NCBI RefSeq assembly: GCF_008831285.2
Contig: NW_022205191.1
Coordinates: forward strand, 1 to 25,527
Source: Nymphaea colorata
Taxonomy: Eukaryota > Streptophyta > Magnoliopsida > Nymphaeales > Nymphaeaceae
Direction of reading: 5' to 3'
Length of the DNA stretch: 25,527 bases
In this document: in pieces, positions 1 to 9,992 of the stretch
How the letters are laid out: every line of letters begins with the position of its first letter
Position numbering within the stretch: the stretch's first letter is position 1
The notes under the pieces: model-generated
What the model was told of the DNA's origin: nothing
Database searches by the model: none
The model's input: only the letters and a program-made list of their open reading frames with translations
Program-made: the position numbers and the translations under genes

Positions 1-139
1 ACGTGTTGTTTAAGACCACAAAACGACTAGCTGGTCCAAGCGAATTCAAGTTGAATGACTAAAACCAATGTTGTACCCTATTGATGGGACCAACAAATAC
101 GCCATACCATAACGTATGACAACCAATTGTTATATGATT

Positions 140-262
140 ATTGTTATGATACGGATGCGTATCGTACGATACGATCCGTATCAAATAAACGATACGGTAC
201 GAGTATTACACACGATACGCAGTGCGTTATCGCACCGTATCGTACGATACGGGCAATACACC
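140..262. repeat. Cluster of palindromic GTATCGTACGATAC-type repeats
   Basis: The segment is dense in GATACG and its complement CGTATC. A perfect 16-base palindrome, CGTATCGTACGATACG, occurs at 158-173 and again at 236-251; the second copy extends to an 18-base palindrome (235-252). Partial copies lie between them. The cluster sits about 300 bases upstream of the BED zinc-finger fragment. It may be subterminal repeat sequence of a DNA transposon, but I see no terminal inverted repeat that would prove this. Confidence 0.7.
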
Positions 263-576
263 TCTGTATTGTACAATACGGTTTATTTTTGCGTCTTATT
301 TTGAAACGGACACTCCTTCTCTCTCTCTTTTCTTGTTCTCAACGCTGCTAGAGACGTGGGAGAGAGATTTTCTCCATTTGCATTAAGATTTGCCGGTGAA
401 GTCGCTTTATTTCTTGTGTGGGGAGTCTCGGGATGGTGGGGAAGCTTGAAGAAAGAGGGTTTTTTGGTTTCTAACACCAAGAAGGTAAGAAATAACTCAT
501 TTTTGCCGTTGAATCATTTCATTTCTCTTATTTCCTGCATTTATTTGTATGTTTTTACTTGTTTTGTGAAGCTATA

Positions 577-1010
577 ATGTCGGATCCTGCATGGCAGTGG
601 TGCACAAGGGTGAATCCTAAAGATAGGTTAAGAGTTAAGTACAATTATTGTAAGCAAATCATATCAGGAGGGATCTCTCGCTTTAAAAACCATATAGCTG
701 GTAACACAGTGATGTGGCTGCTTGCAATGGCTCCCAAGAGAATCCATTGCCAGCGTATGTAAAGCACCAGTGTATGGAGCTTCTTAATGCAGTGAAAGCA
801 AATAGGATTGAAAAAGAAATGCAAGATGCAGAGGAAGGATATGGGGACCCACATGCAGAGGAAGAAAGTGAAGGTGACGACGTTGAGCTTGAAGAAGAAC
901 ATGTTGGTGTCAGTTTGGGAACAGCTAAAGGGAAAAACATTATGCATACAGGTGGTTCTTCAACTGCAACCAAAAAAGAAGAGGTGAAAAGTACCGGAAA
1001 TTCAATTTAA
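577..1010 (+). pseudogene. BED zinc-finger / hAT transposase-like N-terminal fragment, frameshifted
   Basis: The reading frame begins MSDPAWQWC at ATG 577 and continues through a BED-type zinc finger with the typical IISGGISRFKNH stretch (about residues 28-40). Near 705-713 the frame is lost. Reading resumes in another frame at VAACNGSQE, the expected continuation in hAT-type plant BED proteins, and runs through an acidic, low-complexity tail to the TAA at 1008-1010. The first zinc-binding Cys of the usual CxxC is Tyr here (YNYC). No transposase catalytic region or hAT dimerisation domain follows. A consensus-like donor (AAG|GTAAG at about 483) and an AG just before the ATG suggest a 5' untranslated exon and intron at 484-570. 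Similar proteins include domesticated, nuclear DNA-binding hAT derivatives. This copy is broken and truncated. Confidence 0.7.
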
Positions 1011-1862
1011 TGTTAAAAGTTCAAAATAAATTAAAAAAACAAAAAAGATAAAGAAAAAAAATGTTTTCCATTAAAAACATGTTCCACATAAATATAGACT
1101 TATGGGAATAAACATCAATTAACATAACATGCTCATAATGTTACAAGTAATAACACATTAAGAAAAAACTTTAAAGTTCTAAGCAGACAAGATGAAATTA
1201 TTTAAGCAAATAAAAAATGAAAACAATAAAATATCATCTATTTATTGTCCATCATCTAATTATAACACTTGCACATGATTTTCTACCAATCATTTTCCTC
1301 ACCTTTGTGACCATTGTCATGCAGGATTGTTTGAAATTTGATGCCATATCTTCACAAAACACTAAATCTACAGTAATCTTTACAGAACAACAGAAATCTA
1401 CAGTAAAAGTGATAGATTTTATACATTTTGTGAAAGAAATCAGGAATCTCTTTCTTCAACTGCAAGTCAATCTCCCACACTCAGATCTTGAAATCGATGT
1501 TTTCTATCTTAAACCCATAAGAGTGCCCTTTCAACAACTATAGTCACTTTGTCATTAGCTAATTAGTTACCTTACGTACATTTGTTACAAACTAGCTGAT
1601 TTAGCATTGTTCACTTACATCCTTTCGGTGCACATCTCTACTTGGCTTGCTTTATTATGGTATTGCTGACCAAGGAAAGAACTCCCTGCATCGTCCTTGT
1701 GGAGTCAATTAAGATGCAGGTATAAAGGACATAATGGCCATACCCAGCCACTTGTTACTGAACAATGATATATATATATAAATATATAACACAAACAAGG
1801 TGTACTTTCACCATGCTATAGATAAATTAACCTGAAGTACATGATAATGAAAAAATGATCAC
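1011..1862. other. AT-rich stretch without recognisable genes
   Basis: An open frame at 1217-1543 encodes 108 residues, but its composition is that of AT-rich noncoding DNA and I recognise no domain. A short TA run lies at about 1769-1790. The next PRP4 kinase exon expected downstream of the minus-strand exon at 1863 was looked for here and not found. Confidence 0.5.
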
Positions 1863-2468
<606 letters not shown>

Positions 2469-2892
2469 CTGAAAAAGAAACAGAAGCACTGAACAATTGA
2501 GGACAAAAATATATAGTTAATTTTCCTTTTTTCTTTGACTTAAGGAAGACAATGCATCACGTAGCTAAGAATTCTCATGAAGAACTGCAACAAGCAATTT
2601 TTAATAAATCCAGATTCCAGGCTATCAAACTCTTATTTTAACAAAGTAAAAAGAGTAAAGATTAAGCAAAGAAGGCAAAATAATGTTATACGTATGAATA
2701 TATATGGTACATATATGTATTATATATTTGTTACATATATAATTACAATATGTATGTATATTTTGAACTAGTATATATGCAGTATATACATAATAATATA
2801 TAATCTCGTATATATTATTACATTATAACTATATGATCCCTGAATATAGGTTAAAAAGGGACAGGCAAAAGTATAATCAAGGCATAGGAGAA

Positions 2893-3006
2893 GTCCTTTC
2901 GGCATCAAACCTTCTAGAAATGATAACCTTGTGGGACAGATATCTTCAAGTTAAGGTTGCCTTCCTTGGAAGAGATGCTTTCCACTGCAATTGTCCTTGA
3001 TTTCAG
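2893..3006 (-). pseudogene. SOQ1 C-terminal domain fragment
   Basis: On the minus strand, from 3006 to about 2917, an open frame contains VESISSKEGNLNL followed by KISVPQGYHF, then a TAG and a frame change to residues resembling the following segment. This resembles the region after the NHL beta-propeller in SUPPRESSOR OF QUENCHING 1, a thylakoid-membrane protein of chloroplasts that limits photoprotective quenching. The assignment rests on remembered family sequence. It is supported by clear SOQ1 exons of the thioredoxin-like domain elsewhere in this window (6422-7457, opposite strand). No clean splice sites were identified. It lies between the Rieske-like exon and the PRP4K exons, all on the same strand. 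Confidence 0.55.
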
Positions 3007-3380
3007 AGCCACAAATAAAGAAAAATGAAAATAAAAGGAAAGAGAAGAAAAATACAGAATTTAATCAGTTTCAATGGCAACAATTGAGTATAAGGAGGTG
3101 AATCAAAAATAATTTTCCTTTGTACTATCAAATTTAACCATCGACATGATAATGCCAAATATTTGAACAGTCACTTAAACGGGAATATGCGTCGTTGAAC
3201 CTTCAGATGGGGTCATAAAATGGTGAAAAGAAGAAAAATCAGCATAGGCACTGTACATGAAAATACTCTAGACGATTAAGACGCAAATTGCTTGCAAGCC
3301 TTAACCCATATACAATTTCCTTTGACAGAAAGAAATGTTGATTCTGCACTTCCAGGAATTGAATTATGGACTCCTGTGAA

Positions 3381-3629
3381 TCAAACTTCAAAGGCAGGAA
3401 AATCCATATTATCTAGAGCTTCGTGAAGAATGAATCTCACCATCCCTTCCACATAAGTGGGAATTGACCTCTCGAATGGAAGCTTCTTGTTGCCTCTTTC
3501 AAGTGCATCTCTCCATATTCTGTACCTTGCTCCAAGCTTATCATATGCCACAGGCCAGTTCCAAACATTTGCCCCATTGATCATCCGCTCTTGCTGACCT
3601 TCCACAAGCCATAGATCCTCATTTAAGAC
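3381..3629 (-). pseudogene. Last exon of a probable Rieske-type oxygenase gene
   Basis: The exon begins after a GCATGCAG acceptor and reads VLNEDLWLVEGQQERM, then NVWNWPVAYDKLG, and ends in FPAFEV and a TGA at 3381-3383. It is open throughout, 82 codons. The pattern (an 'EGQQ' helix followed by a WPVAYDKLG..YR.WR motif near the C terminus) fits the C-terminal part of plant and cyanobacterial aromatic-ring-hydroxylating Rieske oxygenases. I am recalling this rather than matching it to a named protein. The Rieske cluster (CxH...CxxH) and mononuclear iron ligands would be in upstream exons; none are present, because 200 bases upstream the sequence is already SKP1. It is therefore an isolated 3' terminal exon, although its frame is undamaged. 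Confidence 0.45.
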
Positions 3630-3832
3630 CTGCATGCAGTGTCTGATCAGTTCTAACACGAAATTCCAGAAGCGACAGTGATGTCATTTTATGACTACGA
3701 TTTACGCAACCATTGGGTCATGCAGACAGCAAAATCTTGTCGGAATGGTTAGATCGCAAGAATCACAACCCCTAACCCTAAACCCAAAATAGAGGACCGA
3801 ATAAAGAAGAGGGAGATGGCCGAGGAGAATAC

Positions 3833-4116
3833 CAGAATGAGATTGAAGAGCATCGCTTGGTCCACCTCAACAAACTCGGCATCCCACGCCTTGAGCTCTT
3901 CTTCTTGGATCTTGTCGTCGACGTGCTTTTTGCAGTACTCGATTACCTTCGCCAGGATATTGTTGGCAACGTTGGGCAAGGGGATGCCGGAATCAGCACA
4001 ACCATCCTCGATCATTTGTCTGATCGTTGAGATTCCTTCGCCACCGCCTCCTCCACCTCCAACACCTCGCCGTCGGAGCTCTTGACTGTTACCGTCTTCC
4101 CTTCCTCCTTCGCCAT
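3833..4116 (-). pseudogene. SKP1-like first exon with one-base deletion
   Basis: SKP1 is the adaptor linking F-box proteins to cullin in SCF ubiquitin ligases. ATG at 4114-4116 starts [17 protein letters not shown], the beta-strand start of the POZ fold. After KESQ the frame is lost by a one-base deletion at about 4025-4029 and resumes with [44 protein letters not shown] and MLFNLIL. It ends at a GTATTC donor (3830-3832 on this strand), the usual position of the SKP1 intron. The second exon, carrying the F-box-binding C-terminal helices, is absent; the next coding sequence downstream is the unrelated Rieske-like exon. The fragment is thus a promoter-proximal SKP1 piece that could supply a 5' end to a chimeric transcript. 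Confidence 0.9.
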
Positions 4117-4346
4117 CTCCTCCCGAACCCTCTCGAAGCACCGGCCATAAGCCAAGATCAATCAATCCTCCTCTCCTTCTCGCCCTTATTAGCTGAGGCC
4201 ATCAAAAGGTTTAATATCTTCCATGTTAGCTCATTAACTTACGGCCCCCAATACGCCCATTAAAAAAGCAACATTATGGCCCTTTACCGCCCTTCTGAAA
4301 CTAGAGAGAATACTGGGATTTCTATTTTTTTGTGCTACTTTTGGTA

Positions 4347-4374
4347 GTCGTAATGAGAGAGAGAGAGAGAGGGA
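4347..4374. repeat. Short (GA)n microsatellite
   Basis: A run of about eight GA units is followed by GGGAGAC, just before the TA-rich block. Confidence 0.8.
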
Positions 4375-4385
4375 GACATATGTTG

Positions 4386-5515
4386 TTATATATATAATAT
4401 GTTATATAACATGTATTACATGTAATATGTTACGTTACACACATATATATATATATACTATGCATATGTATATAGTTGCATACTGTAGTATTATGTTATA
4501 TACAGATATATATTATATATACACTTTTATACATACACACATGTACATATAATATATTTATTATATTATATATACAATATATTATATATACACTTGTAGG
4601 CATACACACGTGTACATATAATATATCTATTATATGTAATAGATATAACGTGTTATATCATAATTATATACGTTTACAAATATATGTACATACATATGAT
4701 ATATGTGTATATATTAACGTATGTGTATATATACATATTAGCTATAACGTGTACATATGTTTTTTACATGATATATATAGTACGTTGTAGTGTTACATAT
4801 ATAATGCATAATATGTAACATATATATATATATATAACGCATTATATGAATTATATATAGTGTATATGTGTATAGAAGTTCTATATATTATATATGTAGA
4901 ATGCAATGTATTATATACACATAATATATACATAGTAACATTGTACGCATACATAATACTGCACATATAATATGTTCATACATATATGTATATGTACATA
5001 TATAATATATGTGTGCATATACCATATGTGTATAATATATGTATTATATGTACAGTACACGCATAATATATGCGCACACATGTTATATATATAATGTACA
5101 TATGTATATATACACTATATATATAATATATAATATATGTGCACATATATTATGTATATAACATATAAAATATGTTATATATTGTAACTCTACATATACA
5201 AATGTTACATGTACACTTATAGTATATAGCAATTATATTACATATACTATATAAATATTATAGTATATAGTGTATGATATGTACACCTATTATACGTTAT
5301 GACATCTAATTATATGTAATATTATATGTTATGTATAGAGTATAACATAAAATATATGCATATGTACAACGCCCAAGAATATAATAGAACGTACTTATAA
5401 GTGTATATAATTGTACGCTATATGTTATAGCATATAACACATATGTTATAACGTATATGTTGTAACATATGCGTTATAATAATATACTATATAACATATA
5501 CATCATATAATATAC
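4386..5515. repeat. TA-rich simple-sequence block of about 1.1 kb
   Basis: Nearly every position is part of TATATA, ACATATG, GTATATA or TGTACATA words, with few C or G. Two degenerate tandem copies of a unit of about 69 bases can be seen starting near 4522 and 4591 (CACTT...CATACACAC...TGTACATATAATATAT). Most of the remainder is irregular alternating purine-pyrimidine sequence, not a clean satellite. The open frames across it are composition artefacts. Confidence 0.85.
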
Positions 5516-6421
5516 TATTTAAGTTGGAAGCTGAGCTTTCACAACGTGGAGTGTGTGATTTAATGTCAATTGTGATCTGCACGTTAAAAGTAATATACCA
5601 ATCTTTGCAAGATCAAATCATGTGACTAACATGTGCACGTTAGGCACTAAGAATATTTCTTTGTTTAGATCCATAGTTTTGTTTTCTACTATTTTTTTAT
5701 ACTTGAGATGCATGACAATTGATGGTTTCTATTCAAACAATGTAGTACGCATCGCCTAAAAGTGTTTTGAGTTTGTTGTTTGGTACCATCAATCCCATTT
5801 TTTTTGCAAAGTGATAGTATGTCATGTTTCTTATGGACTTTGTCTTGTACAAGAAAGAATAAGTGTTATGATTTTTGTCTTAAATAGATGAAATACCATA
5901 TATTATTTGTTAATTTCTCTTTTGTTAGTTACTTGGTTTCAAACATCAGTCACAAATAATGTCTCAGAGTTTTAAATGGTATGATTTTTTTTTGGTATAA
6001 TACCTCGAGCTTGAAAAAACTGGGTAAAAATGAAAAAAATACTCTAAAATTTTTTGAAAATTTTGAAAAACTAAAAATTGGGGGAAAGTAATATAAGTGA
6101 AAAACTAATAACACAAACATCAAACGATAAGTAGATTGCAACAAATAAAAAATAAAAATGAAAAAAAAATGTTTGGCATTAAAAAAAAGTGACAAAATGA
6201 AAAAAGGGAAAAGTATTGAAAAAACGTGTTTGTTTCATTTTTAACGTTTTTTGTTTAAAGTGTTTTTTATTTTTAACTCAATGGCAACTTAATTTATCAC
6301 GTTTGTTTCGAAAAAAAAAATCGTTTTTCATTATAAGCATAATTTTTTCATTAATATTTTAGATGTTCACTTTCATACAGTACTACGACACTTTGTGAAA
6401 TTTATAAATTTTGTTTTGCAG
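5516..6421. other. AT-rich noncoding stretch with A/T homopolymer tracts
   Basis: No coding similarity was seen. From about 5980 to 6350 there are many A6-A10 and T6-T8 runs and repeated CGTTTGTTTC / CGTGTTTGTTTC words. The stretch is presumably intronic or upstream sequence relative to the SOQ1 exon that starts at 6422. Confidence 0.5.
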
Positions 6422-7457
6422 TTTGTTGTTATTGTAGTTCATTGTGCAAAATTTGATAATGAAAAGGACCTTGAAGCCATCCTAAATGCAGTGCTCTTAT
6501 GAGATGATGCATCCAGTAACTTTGAAGATCAATTCTTATTTTTCGTATTCACTCACACATGTTTGTGACATCAGCATGTGTTGCTAAGTGGGCACTACTT
6601 TCTGATGTATTTTCTACAAAATAAGAAATTGTAAATGGGTACAAAGAATAGTAGGATAGAAAACCAATGTCAATATTTGATGGTCACATCAAGGGTTCCT
6701 TTATATGCTACATTTCCCAAGCCCAAACACATAGAGAGCATTTGGATGACACCCTTATAAAAGCCAAGCTTTTTAATTGAGTATTGAAAACATGGTTTAT
6801 TTGTTTAAGAATTGATATAAACACCTAAAACATGGTCTTTTATGAATAGCTTGAGGGAGTTAGGGTTTTTTATTCTCTTTTACAAAGCCAGGTTTTGTAA
6901 AAAACCAAGTTTCCTTAAAGGCTTAAACCAAGTTTTGATGGCGTGCAAACAATTCAAAAACCTAGTTTTGGTCCAAAACCTAATTTTTGGGTGTCATTCA
7001 AACACCTTCCTAGACTCTTTACTTTGCAAAAGGAGTTCCAATCTATCATTTTATTTGGAAAGCATGCTCTAGTGGACAATTTCCTTTATTATAATACAAT
7101 GCTACTTAAGTGATGATTTCATAAGCTAGTTGATTTACATTTTGTAGTAGACATATTCCTTCTATGCAAGTGCAACATATTTCACCACTAATGAAGGCAA
7201 CTACTTGAAATTACCTGGATGGTTTTGTTCCTATAGTCTAATTTATACTTCTACCAAAAAATGACTATGGCATTCTATTAACAATAGTGGACTTATTCCT
7301 TTTTGTGCTTAATCACATCAACACTACTTTTTTAGGTAGTAAATGATGATGATATATATTTATGGAGAGAATTAGAATACGTTCCTGGCCAACATCTGTT
7401 TTGGTTGGGCCTAGTGGCAAAATTTTGTTTCAAATTTCTGGAGAAGGTCATCGAAAG
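6422..7457 (+). pseudogene. SOQ1 (suppressor of quenching 1) fragment: two thioredoxin-domain exons
   Basis: Exon 6422-6516 follows a TTTTGCAG acceptor and contains CAKFDNEKDLEAI. One base is missing near 6498, after which the frame giving YEMMHP leads to a GTAACT donor; 95 bases are present where 96 (32 codons) are expected. Exon 7336-7457 follows TTTTTTAG and reads VVNDDDIYLWREL, then, after another one-base loss near 7374, SWPTSVLVGPSGK and ISGEGHRK, ending at a GTATGA donor; 122 bases are present where 123 are expected. These match consecutive exons of plant SOQ1 within the thioredoxin-like domain. The protein sits in the chloroplast thylakoid and opposes LHCII quenching. The redox CxxC exon upstream and the NHL-propeller exons downstream were not found nearby. 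The intron (6517-7335) contains a MITE-like element. Confidence 0.8.
6737..7006. mobile_element. Putative MITE in SOQ1 intron
   Basis: The left end, AGCATTTGGATGACACCC, and the reverse complement of the right end, GGTGTTTGAATGACACCC, match at 14 of 18 positions. This gives imperfect terminal inverted repeats around about 270 bases of noncoding sequence rich in AAACCAAGTTTT / AAAACCTAG words. The GGTGTTTG start is typical of plant non-autonomous DNA elements. I could not find a convincing target-site duplication, so the exact ends and superfamily are uncertain. Confidence 0.5.
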
Positions 7458-7699
7458 GTATGAAAGTTTTATTTTGGTCATGTTTTATTATTTATTTATA
7501 ACAGATGTTTGCTTTATCTCGTAATGTTTTTTGGTTGGAATTACCCATATTCATTTTATCCTTAAATATTATGAATAAGAATGTCATGGTTCATGAGTTC
7601 GAGTTTCCAAATAAATTGCGTGATGACTTGTGAAAGCATATTGTACACGCATTCATAATTTCTAAAATATTGCAATGTAAGTTAGCAGATTTATTTGAA

Positions 7700-8840
7700 C
7701 TTGTGCAGATCGTGACGTGATTGTCATGTTTCAAAGAGCCAGGATATTGTAACAGATCACCTCCATAATCTGGAGAAAGAACTAACCTCACTGGTAAAAA
7801 CAGGTGTGGTTACCAGGGTTGCCAAACTTAGTTCTCCAATGGATAAAATCATCGAGGACCAAAAGTTGCATCTAACCTAGAAAACTGGGAAAGAGGAAAT
7901 CCAGACCCCTGATATTTCAGTGGCTGAAGACAAGTTGCATCTGACTCAGGAAACTGGGAAAGATAAAAGACAGTCCTCTGGTTTTATAGTGGCTGACCTA
8001 GTTTTGAAACCCCAAACTGCGATAATTCAAAACCCCACAGGACTTTTAATGGAAAAGATTCCGAAAAGTCCTGAATTAGCATATTTGTATGGACAAAATC
8101 TTTTTGAATTATACAAACTCCCTGTGGAAGATCCGTAAGAAAATTCCTTAACAAATTTTTCAGGGATTTATCCTACAATTATTTGTTTTCAAGGTATACC
8201 ACCTGAATTTATTGCGAAATGGTTTAGTGTTGCTTCAATCAGTAATGTTTACTTATCTTCTTCTTGCGAAGAGATAAAATTATTACCTCCTGAAATCATG
8301 AAGGCGATGAAAAAATTTTCTATCAGTAATCTTTCTACTTCAAGAGCTCCACCTAATAAATTGCAGATGCAGCATCACAAGGTATTAAATTAATTAAACC
8401 CAAGTCCTACAATTCAGAAGAACTTGTGGGATTAGAATGAGAAATAGGAAGATTTATAGAGGATAAAGCCTCTACCAGTCTTCCTAAAAGAGCTCTTCAT
8501 TATGAAAATAGTGAAGGCCAGGAATTTATTAGGCCTGCATTCGGCCAAGAATTTATTAAGTTTTCATGCTATGAACCTAGACATCATCCTCTTGAAGTAG
8601 ACGAACAGTCACTTCAAGAAGAAATTAGATTTCAGAGAGAATAAAATCTACTTTTTAAATGTGAAGCTCTTAACAGGTTAGAACAACTCAATCTAACAAG
8701 TTGGAGTCATATTAAGCAATTTTTAAATGACTACTATTATTACACTTCCCTATCCGGAAATGCATATGATAGTAATATAGGTGACAAGCTCTTCAGGAAG
8801 TTCTACACATTTAATGCGTGTTTACCTTATTATAGTTTCT
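7700..8840 (+). pseudogene. Decayed viral or retroelement-like coding sequence (possible endogenous pararetrovirus)
   Basis: One frame is open and protein-like from about 7700 to 8394, apart from stops at 7878-7880 and 8136-8138. A second frame is protein-like from about 8432 to 8860, with a stop near 8642. The predicted protein is hydrophilic, with a leucine/glutamate-rich start, a central segment rich in Pro, Glu and Lys, and a Tyr/Asn-rich end. The overall pattern recalls movement/capsid regions of plant pararetrovirus polyproteins, but this is a weak impression and no zinc knuckle, protease or reverse transcriptase is present. The sequence stops looking coding near 8830. It is non-functional: at least three stops and one frameshift are visible. 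Confidence 0.35.
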
Positions 8841-8859
8841 TTCAAATTTTTTACGTGTC

Positions 8860-9330
8860 TTAGTTCATAGTGTTTTTTTTCTGCTTCATGATAGACATCT
8901 ATGTTTAATCATTTATCGAGTCAATTGAATTATTATATTGTTTTGTTTTATATAAATAAATAAAGAAACAGGAAAATTTTATATTACTACTATTACTTTT
9001 TTTATTATATATTTTTTGTGGAAGCTTTTTTTCATTTTCACTTTTGTTTTCTTTTTCTTTATTTCTTGATTAAACAAGTTCTCATTTTGGAAGAGCTGCT
9101 TGTCTTCTATTTACTATGGTTATCATGTTAAAGACATGGTAATGATAATTGATGCATTGTGGTAGACAATCATTTTATATTTTTATGTGTTTTTTCAATA
9201 GTTGTTTTGCATTAAGTTTGTAATATGTTGTGTATTGTTCTTTATTGATATGCTTAGTATTGTAGTCATTTTTTTCAGTTTCGTTGTTATTTTTATAAAT
9301 ATTATATAATTCAAAAATTTGTCCATAAAG
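8860..9330. other. T-rich noncoding stretch
   Basis: T-rich, with no open frame or repeat of note. It ends at the ATAAAG acceptor-like site of the following exon. Confidence 0.5.
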
Positions 9331-9464
9331 CTTACGCTTCAATTAACGCCTCACCTTATCGCATTTTACGACATTGCTAGAGAAGACCGTGGGTTGTCTA
9401 CTCATTGGAATGCAATGGGTGAACCTTCCTTCAACACAACGTCGCTGTTGTTAGAATTTACAAT
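9331..9464 (+). pseudogene. Unidentified spliced-looking exon
   Basis: After a pyrimidine-rich tract and CCATAAAG, an open frame of about 45 codons contains PHLIAFYDIAREDRGL and THWNAMGEPSF. It ends at a strong donor, CAAT|GTAAGT; without splicing, a TAA follows at 9466-9468. Codon composition is clearly unlike the surrounding AT-rich DNA. I do not recognise the protein. It lies 40 bases upstream of the copia LTR and could be another captured host-gene exon like those on either side. Confidence 0.45.
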
Positions 9465-9504
9465 GTAAGTATACATACATGTTTTATTTAACAAAGGAAA
9501 TAGC

Positions 9505-9752
9505 TGTTGGGAGCTCTAACAGCCACTTCCTCTTTCTCCTCTCTTCTTTATTTCTTGTATAAATAGGGCACTTGGGACCCTTGTTTATGTGTGACTTTTT
9601 AGCCTCTTTTTGTATACTTTGTCAAGATTAATACATTCTTCTTCTCCTCAAGTTTGAGGTTCTTTGTGTGTGTTACTTATTGAAGTTATTGGAAGCTTCA
9701 AGAGTGTTTCTCTTGAAGCATTTTGTCTTGACAAGTTTGGGCCTGATTTACA
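9505..9752 (+). repeat. 5' LTR of truncated Ty1/copia element A
   Basis: Begins TGTTGGGAGC and ends TTTACA (TG...CA), immediately followed by a primer-binding site. A TATA box, TATAAATA, is at 9558-9565, so transcription would start near 9590 and run rightwards. Length is 248 bases. The matching 3' LTR is not in the window, so LTR identity cannot be used for dating. Confidence 0.8.
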
Positions 9753-9764
9753 TGGTATCAGAGC
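9753..9764 (+). other. Primer-binding site, initiator tRNA-Met
   Basis: TGGTATCAGAGC is complementary to the 3' end of plant initiator tRNA-Met, the usual primer for copia reverse transcription. It directly follows the CA of the LTR. Confidence 0.9.
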
Positions 9765-9992
9765 TAGCTGCGATTTAACTCAATTAGGTGCTGTTAAAGT
9801 GATCTACGTGATGGGATTGAGCACGTCTTATCAAAGCTTCCGTGGCTGTCAAAGTTGTGACCGTTTTCTAAGTAATATCTTCCCTCGTGGCAGCAAGCTC
9901 TTCATATTTTTTGAGCTACCTTCTTGCTGTTTTGTGGTGGCTGATTTCGTGGATTTTTCACCAACGTTGAGAGCTATTTTGACACTACTATT

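Noticed and set aside
1217-1543. 108-residue open frame
   Set aside because: AT-rich, no recognisable domain, and no promoter or splice context that argues for a gene.
1620-1750. Possible next PRP4K exon on the minus strand
   Set aside because: No frame matched the expected C-terminal kinase segment.
4476-4790. 104-residue open frame
   Set aside because: Pure composition effect of TA-rich sequence; the internal similarity reflects a DNA repeat of about 69 bases.
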